NCBI GenBank assembly: GCA_050288085.1
Contig: JBNKDD010000281.1
Span: 1-7,647, forward strand
DNA: 7,647 nucleotides
Origin: JBNKDD01 sp050288085
GTDB taxonomy: Bacteria > Chloroflexota > Anaerolineae > Aggregatilineales > UBA3940
Direction of reading: 5' to 3'
The notes beneath the pieces were generated by a model. That model searched no databases. It worked only from the letters and a program-made list of their open reading frames with translations, and was not told the DNA's origin. Below are positions 1 to 5,122 of the stretch, piece after piece. Made by a program: the position numbers and the translations under genes. Position 1 is the first letter of the stretch. Every line of letters begins with the position of its first letter.

Positions 1-241
1 ACGTTGTCTGACCCGGATCGATCTCCCAGAAGTAGTTGTCATTCCAGCATTCGTTGGGCAGTACAAGCAGTGCTCTTTGCATGTTGAGATCTGCTTCCTC
101 AACATCTTTCCCACATGCAATAACCATATCACTTGTAGAGCAGGGCGTGGGTAGTATGTTTAACTTTGCACACCCAACACCCAGACTACTGACTAGAATC
201 ACAATCAAAGTTATTGCTAGCTGACCACGTCTGACAACCAT
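1..241 (-). CDS. Putative lipoprotein, N-terminal part (cut by left window edge)
   Basis: The minus strand reads open from an ATG at 241 to the window edge, giving 80 residues and no stop. A strong ribosome binding site (GGAGG) lies about 8 bases upstream of the ATG, which fixes the start. The protein opens with a short basic stretch (Arg4, Arg5), a hydrophobic core at about residues 8-22, and a Gly-Val-Gly-Cys lipobox-like site with Cys24 as the likely lipidated residue. The lipobox is weak because position -3 is Gly instead of Leu. The mature part has further cysteines at 34, 43 and 65. Near the edge it contains a Glu-Cys-Trp ... Ile-Asp-Pro-Gly-Gln-Thr-Thr stretch (residues 64-80). This resembles the box in the lipoprotein at the other end of the window. 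Export to the outer face of the membrane is inferred; the function is unknown. It is probably transcribed alone, since a terminator separates it from the flavodoxin-like gene. Confidence 0.72.
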   Translation of the reverse strand, partial: MVVRRGQLAITLIVILVSSLGVGCAKLNILPTPCSTSDMVIACGKDVEEADLNMQRALLVLPNECWNDNYFWEIDPGQTT

Positions 242-263
242 AGTTTTTCCTCCGGCCTTTGAG

Positions 264-269
264 GTTATA
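264..269 (-). promoter_or_regulatory. Candidate -10 box for the left-edge lipoprotein
   Basis: On the minus strand TATAAC sits 22 bases upstream of the ATG at 241. That would give a short leader carrying the GGAGG site. No good -35 hexamer is seen at 16-18 bases, so the call rests on the -10 alone. A small hairpin (CGGCA/TGCCG, 271-285) lies just upstream. Confidence 0.3.
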
Positions 270-301
270 CCGGCATATTTTGCCGTTAGCCTAATCGGAA
301 A

Positions 302-337
302 GCAAAAAACGCCTCAATTGATGAAGCGTTTTTTTGC
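302..337 (-). terminator. Intrinsic terminator after the flavodoxin-like gene, possibly bidirectional
   Basis: The arms GCAAAAAACGC (302-312) and GCGTTTTTTTGC (326-337) pair around a 13-base loop, with one unpaired T. Read on the minus strand, a GC-containing stem is followed by a run of T, the classic intrinsic terminator form. It lies 22 bases beyond the stop codon of the flavodoxin-like gene (360-362) and ahead of the left lipoprotein's promoter region. The A-run on the other side means it could also stop plus-strand transcription. Confidence 0.8.
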
Positions 338-359
338 TGTTGTTGTCCGGTCGGAGGGA

Positions 360-953
360 TTAATTCAAAACCGCGGGCAGGCTCCCTGACCAGTCCTTGA
401 TTGCGTCAAAATTGCGGTAGTCGCCTTCCTTAAACCGGATAATGAAGCGGACGAACATCTTCCCGATGAAGCTCTTGATCTTGCTGTAGTCGAGTTTACC
501 ACCCAGCAGTGCCACGCTGACCGGCTTGACCTGCGGTGTTTCCTTCAAGATGCCACCCAGGAGGTGTTCGATGGTGCCGAACTTTTCTTTGGACGACAGC
601 CGGTTGGGGTTCTTGGGAACAACCCCGTGTGTTGGGTCCCAGAACAGCGGCACGCCCTCGTAACTTTCTTCGCCGGTTTTGGTCAGGTTGAGGCAGGTTA
701 TAAAATAGGCGACCGGCTTCTGGCTCAGGGTATCCTGATGCTTCCGTAAGAAGTTCTGCATCATTTCATGCCAGCCGAAGATCATCGGTGCACCCAGCAC
801 AAATGCATCATAACCGCTGATATCTTTGACGCGCACGACCTTCTCCACGTCCACCTGTGCGCCTGATTGTCTCAGAGCTTCGCCGACAGCCTCGGCGATC
901 TCCGGTGTTGATCCAGATGCGGTTGCATAAGCGACCAGTATTTTGCTTGCCAT
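360..953 (-). CDS. Flavodoxin-domain protein, HemG-like (protoporphyrinogen oxidase family)
   Basis: A 197-residue FMN-binding protein of the flavodoxin fold. The phosphate-binding loop is the Thr-Ala-Ser-Gly-Ser-Thr stretch at residues 11-16, right after the first beta strand (ILVAYA). The second FMN loop is at about 52-62 (VLGAPMIFGWH). The C-terminal Glu-Gly-Asp-Tyr-Arg-Asn-Phe-Asp-Ala-Ile segment (176-185) resembles the tail of HemG-type proteins (Flavodoxin_5 family), which oxidise protoporphyrinogen IX with quinone as acceptor. The real substrate here is not shown by the sequence, and no heme genes are nearby. It has no signal peptide or membrane span, so it is probably cytoplasmic or peripheral. 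The start at 953 is chosen because AAGGAG (964-969) and a second purine run precede it and the beta strand follows at once. A TTG 22 codons upstream (1019) would add a poorly conserved, basic extension. It is divergent from a TetR gene and probably repressed by it. Confidence 0.85.
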   Translation of the reverse strand: MASKILVAYATASGSTPEIAEAVGEALRQSGAQVDVEKVVRVKDISGYDAFVLGAPMIFGWHEMMQNFLRKHQDTLSQKPVAYFITCLNLTKTGEESYEGVPLFWDPTHGVVPKNPNRLSSKEKFGTIEHLLGGILKETPQVKPVSVALLGGKLDYSKIKSFIGKMFVRFIIRFKEGDYRNFDAIKDWSGSLPAVLN

Positions 954-1038
954 GTAATTCCTTCTCCTTGTGAGGAAGTAGTTAATCAGATTACGTATTA
1001 AAGTTTCTAACCGTTTCAAGTGCTGATAAATTCACGAT

Positions 1039-1053
1039 GTAGACGGTGTCAAC
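1039..1053. promoter_or_regulatory. Second, degenerate TetR operator (O2)
   Basis: GTAGACGGTGTCAAC matches the main palindrome at 1075-1089 in 13 of 15 positions. Its centre is 36 bp from that of the main site. It covers the predicted transcription start region of the flavodoxin-like gene, so a protein bound here would add to repression in that direction. On the minus strand it also contains a perfect TTGACA. Confidence 0.55.
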
Positions 1054-1059
1054 ACGGAT

Positions 1060-1088
1060 ATATTACCGCATAAAGTTGACGGCGTCAA
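1060..1088 (-). promoter_or_regulatory. Promoter for the flavodoxin-like gene
   Basis: On the minus strand a -35 TTGACG (1083-1088) is separated by exactly 17 bases from a -10 TAATAT (1060-1065). The start of transcription would fall near 1053, giving a leader of about 100 bases. The -35 lies in one arm of the palindrome at 1075-1089. An alternative is the TTGACA in the second operator, but no good -10 follows it. Confidence 0.55.
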
Positions 1089-1089
1089 C
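1075..1089. promoter_or_regulatory. Palindromic operator between the TetR and flavodoxin-like genes (O1)
   Basis: GTTGACGGCGTCAAC has 7-bp arms that are perfect inverted repeats around one central base. This is the size and symmetry usual for a TetR-family dimer site, and it lies 21 bases from the regulator's start codon. Each arm contains TTGACG on one strand, so the site overlaps both divergent -35 elements. Binding by the neighbouring TetR protein is inferred. Confidence 0.75.
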
Positions 1090-1104
1090 ATAATTTGCTA
1101 GATT
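1076..1104 (+). promoter_or_regulatory. Promoter for the TetR gene, giving a leaderless mRNA
   Basis: A -35 TTGACG (1076-1081) is followed after 17 bases by a -10 TAGATT (1099-1104). The ATG begins at 1111, only 6 bases after the -10, so transcription would start at or next to the A of the start codon. No Shine-Dalgarno sequence exists between the -10 and the ATG. Confidence 0.55.
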
Positions 1105-1110
1105 CATCTT

Positions 1111-1740
1111 ATGTGTGAAGATAATCATGAGTGTGAAGAAAAACACGGTTCATATCATCATGGCTGCCTGAGAGAAGCACTGATCACCGCCACGACAGAA
1201 ATGCTGGCCGAAGAGGGCATAGACGGCGTATCGATGCGGAAACTCAGCCAGCGGATCGGTGTCTCGCGGACGGCGGCTTACCGTCACTTTGCGGATAAAA
1301 ACGAATTACTCGCGGCGGTAGCTGAACAGGGTTATAAGCGGCTCAGCGAGTCCACGCAGAGCTTCCGGCAGCAAAATGAGCGGGATGTGATCGAACGCCT
1401 GGAGGAAATGTGCGTGGGGTACATCCAGTTTGCGGCAGAGAATCCCGCCCTTTACCGGTTGATGTTCGGGCCGAAGATCACGGATTGGAGGGTCTACCCC
1501 GGTTTGATCACCGCGGGCCGCGAGGCGATGGACGGGGTGATCGCCATCATCGAACTGGGCCAACAGCAGCACCGGATCAAACCCGGTTCAGCCGCTGACC
1601 TGGCTTATGTGCTGTTTGCCCTGCTTCATGGTCAATCAACGCTGCTAATCGACGGGCGGCTGCGGGGTCAATTCAATGCCGGACAACCGGCACGGCTGGC
1701 GGTTCAGGTTTTTCTGGAGGGGGCGGGGCTGCGGGGATAA
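1111..1740 (+). CDS. TetR/AcrR-family transcriptional regulator, WHG-type C-terminal domain
   Basis: A 209-residue one-component repressor. The N-terminal TetR DNA-binding domain covers about residues 16-64. It opens with the Tyr-His-His-Gly-x-Leu-Arg-Glu-Ala-Leu signature and has its helix-turn-helix around 41-60 (MRKLSQRIGVSRTAAYRHF). The ligand-binding half carries the Leu-Met-Phe-Gly-Pro motif (117-121) and a His-Gly pair (173-174), as in the WHG (TetR_C_33) family. The start is forced: an in-frame TAG at 1099-1101 precedes it and no other ATG occurs before residue 31. The first 19 residues are odd: they hold Cys2, Cys8, Cys19 and four histidines, and Cys19 replaces the usual Asp of the YHHGD motif. 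The gene faces away from the flavodoxin-like gene across a palindromic operator, so it likely represses both. The inducing ligand is unknown. Confidence 0.92.
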   Translation: MCEDNHECEEKHGSYHHGCLREALITATTEMLAEEGIDGVSMRKLSQRIGVSRTAAYRHFADKNELLAAVAEQGYKRLSESTQSFRQQNERDVIERLEEMCVGYIQFAAENPALYRLMFGPKITDWRVYPGLITAGREAMDGVIAIIELGQQQHRIKPGSAADLAYVLFALLHGQSTLLIDGRLRGQFNAGQPARLAVQVFLEGAGLRG

Positions 1741-1759
1741 TTTTGGTTATGCAGGGTAA

Positions 1760-1866
1760 AAACCTCACCCCTGATCTCACGCGCTCCAGCGCGCTCGATC
1801 TTTCCCCTCTCCATTGTGGAGAGGGGAGGGAGAACCGCTCTCAGCGGTTCGGAAGGGGTGAGGTTT
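1760..1866. repeat. Multi-hairpin intergenic repeat (MITE/REP-like), possible bidirectional terminator
   Basis: The 107-bp element is bounded by perfect 13-bp inverted repeats, AAACCTCACCCCT (1760-1772) and AGGGGTGAGGTTT (1854-1866). Inside are three more perfect hairpins: 6-bp arms at 1780-1785/1788-1793, 10-bp arms at 1804-1813/1817-1826 with a 3-base loop, and 8-bp arms at 1832-1839/1843-1850 with a 3-base loop. It fills the gap between the convergent TetR and permease genes. There is no room for a transposase, so it is either a non-autonomous element or a dispersed structural repeat. I see no clear target-site duplication. Related CCTCACCCC/CCCCTCTCC repeats are recalled from Chloroflexota genomes but were not searched. 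Confidence 0.75.
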
Positions 1867-1876
1867 AGCGTCCGCC

Positions 1877-4345
1877 TTACTCATACGCCAGCGCCTCGCG
1901 GACACTGATCCGGGCGGCGCGACGGGCAGGCAGCAGGCTGGCAACTGCCGCCAGCAGGCAGGCCACCACTAACCACAGGGTATAACCCATCGGGTCAAGG
2001 ATCAGGTTCAGGGGGCGGTCGAAGAAGGCCTGGCCTGCAAAATAGGAAAAGCCATAACTGGCAGGCAGGCTGAGCACACACGAAATCACATAGCTGAACA
2101 AAGCGATCAGCACGCCTTCCGATAGGAAAATACCCCGCATCGAGCGCCCCGATGCACCGATGGCCCGCATCACGCCGATCTCGCGGGTGCGCTCCAGCAC
2201 GTTCAGGCTCATGGTGGAGGCCAGCCCCAACCCGCCGACTATTCCCAGTAAGATCGCCATCAGTACCATGAAGTACAGGAAGAAGTCGATCATGCCGGTG
2301 ACGATTCCGATCATGCTGGCAATCGTTATCGACTGCTCAACGCCAATCCCGATCTGCTGGTAATGCTCTTCAACGGCACGGGCAACCTTTTCTTGCTCTT
2401 TGGGCTTGTCGCTGGTGGTTTTGACCAGCGACATGAAAGACCGGCCTGGCACACCCTGTAATTGAGTCACGTAGTCAAAGGGTGCATAGGCATAGGTCAT
2501 CCCGACCACATTAACAATCCCGACTACGGTTACTTTGTGGGGCTTGTCGTTAATCTCCAGCTTGAGCACGTCCCCTACCTTGATGTAGGGTTCCTTGTTG
2601 ATGATCTCCTGGGACAGGACCACCACGTCCGACTCACCCAGCTCATACCACCGGCCCTCGGTAACGGTGGGTTCGATCAGTTGGGTATCAGGGGGAACAC
2701 CCAGAATAGTGAATCGCGTGCCTTCTTCCGTGCTGACGTCATCACTCTCTTCCAGGGCCTCTGGCGGGCGGATGATGGTAGCAGAGGCATAGCCCCAACC
2801 CTCGATCTGTTCGACCCCTTCGACCATCATCCCTTCGCGCCGCAGCCGATCGGCAAACTGCGGCTCGGTCAGCGCGATCTCGATATCGAAACCGAACATC
2901 TTCTCGAAGATATCAAACTCTTTGTAGAGGGAAGCGCGGCCATTCATCACCGATAAGAACAACAGCCCGGCAGTAGACAGCGTCGCGAGCGTCAGGATCA
3001 ACCGCATCTTACGCCGGAAGGTATTCCGCAGCGACAGCAAAATCGGGCGGGGCAGCTTGACATCCCTGGTCAACCGCCAGACAAGACCGCCCTTTTCTCT
3101 TTTACGTGCCCGGCGTTTCTCGGCCCTCCGGCCCTTACGCCGGGGCATATCGGTGATCCCGTAATCGCTGATCGCCTCCCGGACGGTCGTCTTCATCCCT
3201 TTCAGGATGGGGATCATGGCAACTATCAGGGGGGTGATCAGGGCGGCCAGGGTTTGCAGCAAAAACACCCAGCCCGGCACGTTGAAATGGACGATGTCAA
3301 GGTTCAAGAAGCTGGCAAGCAGGTGGATGATCGCATAAGACAGGCCCACCCCGGCAGGCAAAGCGATCACCAGTGCCAACACGCCAAAGACGCTCGCCAT
3401 CCCCAGGTAGATGCCCATCACGTCCCCGCCTTTGGCCCCGACTGCCTTCATCATCCCGATCTGGCGTTTCTGCTGGGAGAGGATAGCCGTGACGGTGTTG
3501 ATCACCAGGAAGCTCGACAGCCCCAATGAAAGCAGCCCCAGGCCCATCAACAGTGTCAGGACGGCCTCGATCAGATCGGCTGCCCAGTGTTCACCCGGCA
3601 TCTGGACATAGGTGCTGCGTACACCGTAGCCCTGACGCTCTAACCGATCGGCGATGTCATCGGCGGCAGCCTCCAATTCGGCGTAGGTTTCCAACGAGGG
3701 GTCGGCGACAATACGCAGTTGGGTATAATTCTCCTCAAGACCCAACTGGCGCATGGTTTCCATGCTGACGTAACCCTCTACCATCCGGGTGATGTTAGCC
3801 GCCCCGGAGCTCATATCATGCACAACACCGACGATTTTTAACTCACGCTGGGTGTTATCGGGCAGTTCAACCAGCACCGTGCCGCCGACTTCGGCCCCAT
3901 CGATCAAAGGCAGCGATTGGCGCTCGATCAAAATCTCGCGCCGCCCCGGTTGCAGGGTACCGGCTTCCAGGCCAATACGGTTGATGGTGCGATCCTCAAA
4001 TGTCGGAGCGGCCTCCAGATTCAGCATCGACCAGCTTGTGCCATTCCATACCTGTGCACTGCCCCGTGAGAAAGCTTCTACCTCGACAACGTCTGGATGG
4101 GTGCGCACCGTCCGCAGCAGACTTTCATTAAACGGCTCCAGGATCACCGAAATAGTGTAGGGATTGGTGGCGGCATAGGCCGCGTTCATGTTCTCGATCA
4201 GCACCTTGCGAGCGATGAACATCCCGCCGAAGGCAAAGACGCCAACCGAAATCGCCAGCACTACCAGAATGGTGCGGGCTTTGTACCCCCATAGATCGCG
4301 AATAACTTTAGTCCAACGTGGACCAATTGGTGGATTGGTTAACAT
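1877..4345 (-). CDS. ABC transporter permease, FtsX/MacB type, two-module
   Basis: An 822-residue inner-membrane protein made of two tandem MacB/FtsX modules. Predicted spans lie at about 24-45, 261-287, 310-342, 357-381, 447-466, 682-712, 737-762 and 786-808. Large extracytoplasmic domains follow the first span of each module (about 46-260 and 467-681). The FtsX coupling helices are plain: QKRQIGMMKAVGAKGGD (292-308) and ERTREIGVMRAIGASGRS (718-735). The C-terminus has the usual PARRAAR ... REALAYE ending. Between modules lies a very basic cytoplasmic linker (402-418). Proteins of this layout work with a separate ATPase in mechanotransmission, lipoprotein or lipid handling, or peptide export; the substrate here is unknown. 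AAGGGAG lies 4 bases before the ATG. No ATPase or periplasmic adaptor gene adjoins it: a convergent TetR gene lies downstream and a divergent gene upstream. Confidence 0.93.
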   Translation of the reverse strand: MLTNPPIGPRWTKVIRDLWGYKARTILVVLAISVGVFAFGGMFIARKVLIENMNAAYAATNPYTISVILEPFNESLLRTVRTHPDVVEVEAFSRGSAQVWNGTSWSMLNLEAAPTFEDRTINRIGLEAGTLQPGRREILIERQSLPLIDGAEVGGTVLVELPDNTQRELKIVGVVHDMSSGAANITRMVEGYVSMETMRQLGLEENYTQLRIVADPSLETYAELEAAADDIADRLERQGYGVRSTYVQMPGEHWAADLIEAVLTLLMGLGLLSLGLSSFLVINTVTAILSQQKRQIGMMKAVGAKGGDVMGIYLGMASVFGVLALVIALPAGVGLSYAIIHLLASFLNLDIVHFNVPGWVFLLQTLAALITPLIVAMIPILKGMKTTVREAISDYGITDMPRRKGRRAEKRRARKREKGGLVWRLTRDVKLPRPILLSLRNTFRRKMRLILTLATLSTAGLLFLSVMNGRASLYKEFDIFEKMFGFDIEIALTEPQFADRLRREGMMVEGVEQIEGWGYASATIIRPPEALEESDDVSTEEGTRFTILGVPPDTQLIEPTVTEGRWYELGESDVVVLSQEIINKEPYIKVGDVLKLEINDKPHKVTVVGIVNVVGMTYAYAPFDYVTQLQGVPGRSFMSLVKTTSDKPKEQEKVARAVEEHYQQIGIGVEQSITIASMIGIVTGMIDFFLYFMVLMAILLGIVGGLGLASTMSLNVLERTREIGVMRAIGASGRSMRGIFLSEGVLIALFSYVISCVLSLPASYGFSYFAGQAFFDRPLNLILDPMGYTLWLVVACLLAAVASLLPARRAARISVREALAYE

Positions 4346-4468
4346 ACAGCTCCCTTATTCCTCAGTTCTGTTTTGAATGCTTCAATTACCATCCAAACAC
4401 CACAGCCCGGCGAATTATGACACGGGTCTTTTGTTTCGCCTACAGATTGGGTAGGATAGGAATCATAT

Positions 4469-4475
4469 GGGGTGA
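4469..4475 (+). promoter_or_regulatory. Shine-Dalgarno site GGGGTGA of the small ORF
   Basis: GGGGTGA resembles the ideal GGAGGTGA and sits 4 bases before the ATG at 4480. It matters because the larger downstream gene (ATG at 4539) has no recognisable site of its own, so this may load ribosomes for both. A TAGGAT (4452-4457) about 28 bases before the ATG is a weak -10 candidate without a good -35. Confidence 0.5.
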
Positions 4476-4479
4476 CGTT

Positions 4480-4542
4480 ATGTCTGCGCTTCTAGAAAAT
4501 ACAAAACTTAAAACCTTTATTGTTGGCATAAACCGATCATGA
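4480..4542 (+). CDS. 20-codon ORF coupled to the next gene (leader peptide or split N-terminus)
   Basis: ATG at 4480 to TGA at 4540-4542 encodes 20 residues (MSALLENTKLKTFIVGINRS). It has the best Shine-Dalgarno site in this intergenic region. Its stop overlaps the start of the 157-residue gene as ATGA, the standard arrangement for translational coupling by termination and re-initiation. The peptide is too short to assign. Two readings fit: a leader ORF that feeds the downstream gene, or the true N-terminus of that protein separated by a one-base indel, natural or from sequencing. It is not a known attenuator type, as it has no run of a single amino acid codon and no obvious terminator hairpin follows. 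Confidence 0.4.
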   Translation: MSALLENTKLKTFIVGINRS

Positions 4543-5012
4543 ACGAGGCCGATGCTGTCTACTTTCAGCGGTCGCTTTCGTGGGTGTATACGGGCGATCC
4601 GTTTTTCCCTTATCGATCTATAGTGGATAACCAGATCTGGGAAATCAGGCTCAACGATTTCCCAGACGAAATCATGTGTACGCTTTTCATCGATGGGCAG
4701 GAGATCACCAGTTTCGATAATTGGCCGAGAAGTTGGGCTAGGCCATACACGCGGCCTGCCAAGAAGAGGCTGATTTTTCTCAGAGTAAAAACCAGGAACA
4801 AAAATACAATTTCAAGAGAGGAAGCGATCAGGATCTCTAAGCAAGCTTGCGAAGATAGAAATCGGCCCTGGCGTTATCCCGTTGTATCGGGATATGGTCG
4901 AAAAAGTTGGGTTCTGCATATCCTGCCAGCAGATGGTAAACCGACATATGAGATCGAAATAGTTATCAATGCGAAAAGCGGGAAAATATTAAAGGCAAAA
5001 CGCTGCCCCTAA
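4539..5012 (+). CDS. Unrecognised protein with PepSY-like C-terminal domain
   Basis: 157 residues, with no signal peptide or membrane span. The N-terminal half has a Trp-x-Ile-Arg-Leu-Asn-Asp-Phe-Pro-Asp-Glu stretch (34-44) followed by a Phe-Ile-Asp-Gly ... Phe-Asp-Asn-Trp-Pro-x-x-Trp stretch (50-66). I recall similar strings in uncharacterised bacterial proteins but cannot name the family. The C-terminal half (about 90-155) begins with ISREEAIRISKQACE, continues to a Trp-Val-Leu-His strand, and ends with IVINAKSGKILKAKR. This is the helix-then-strands pattern of PepSY-like domains, which often occur in exported proteins and protease inhibitors. ATG at 4539 is the only start in the frame after a stop at 4509-4511, and it lacks a Shine-Dalgarno site, so translation is probably coupled to the 20-codon ORF. 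Nine of its 16 arginines use AGA/AGG, unlike the CGN-rich permease and kinase, and its composition is more AT-rich. This hints at recent acquisition. The cellular role is unknown. Confidence 0.75.
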   Translation: MNEADAVYFQRSLSWVYTGDPFFPYRSIVDNQIWEIRLNDFPDEIMCTLFIDGQEITSFDNWPRSWARPYTRPAKKRLIFLRVKTRNKNTISREEAIRISKQACEDRNRPWRYPVVSGYGRKSWVLHILPADGKPTYEIEIVINAKSGKILKAKRCP

Positions 5013-5051
5013 TCGTACAGTTCTCGTATGATTTAAGTGCACCTTTTGTGG

Positions 5052-5057
5052 CATAAT
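5052..5057 (+). promoter_or_regulatory. Candidate extended -10 for the histidine kinase gene
   Basis: CATAAT preceded by TGG forms an extended -10 (TG-N-CATAAT). No clear -35 is visible at 16-18 bases, which is tolerable for extended -10 promoters. It lies in the 110-bp gap after the PepSY-like gene, leaving about 60 bases of leader. It suggests the kinase is transcribed separately. Confidence 0.35.
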
Positions 5058-5122
5058 AAATAGGTAAGGTCGGCCTGTGCGGGGGCGGCAAGAACAGCCT
5101 ATGGACACCGGAAAAATAATCC

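Noticed and set aside
36..224. 62-codon plus-strand frame at the left end
   Set aside because: The opposite strand has a signal peptide, a lipobox and a strong ribosome binding site, so this frame is a shadow.
954..1019. TTG start giving a 22-residue extension of the flavodoxin-like protein
   Set aside because: The internal ATG at 953 has AAGGAG upstream and leads straight into the first beta strand. The extension is unlike the family.
2462..2956. 164-codon frame antisense to the permease
   Set aside because: It lies wholly inside a clear FtsX-family gene, and the product is a His/Asp-rich shadow without motifs or a start site.
4318..4479. Upstream part of a 74-codon plus-strand frame, with an ATG at 4318
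   Set aside because: It begins inside the antisense permease start region with no ribosome binding site. Only the part from the ATG at 4480 has one.
5013..5122. PepSY-like gene and kinase as one operon
   Set aside because: The 110-bp gap contains an extended -10 candidate, and the two genes differ in codon use.
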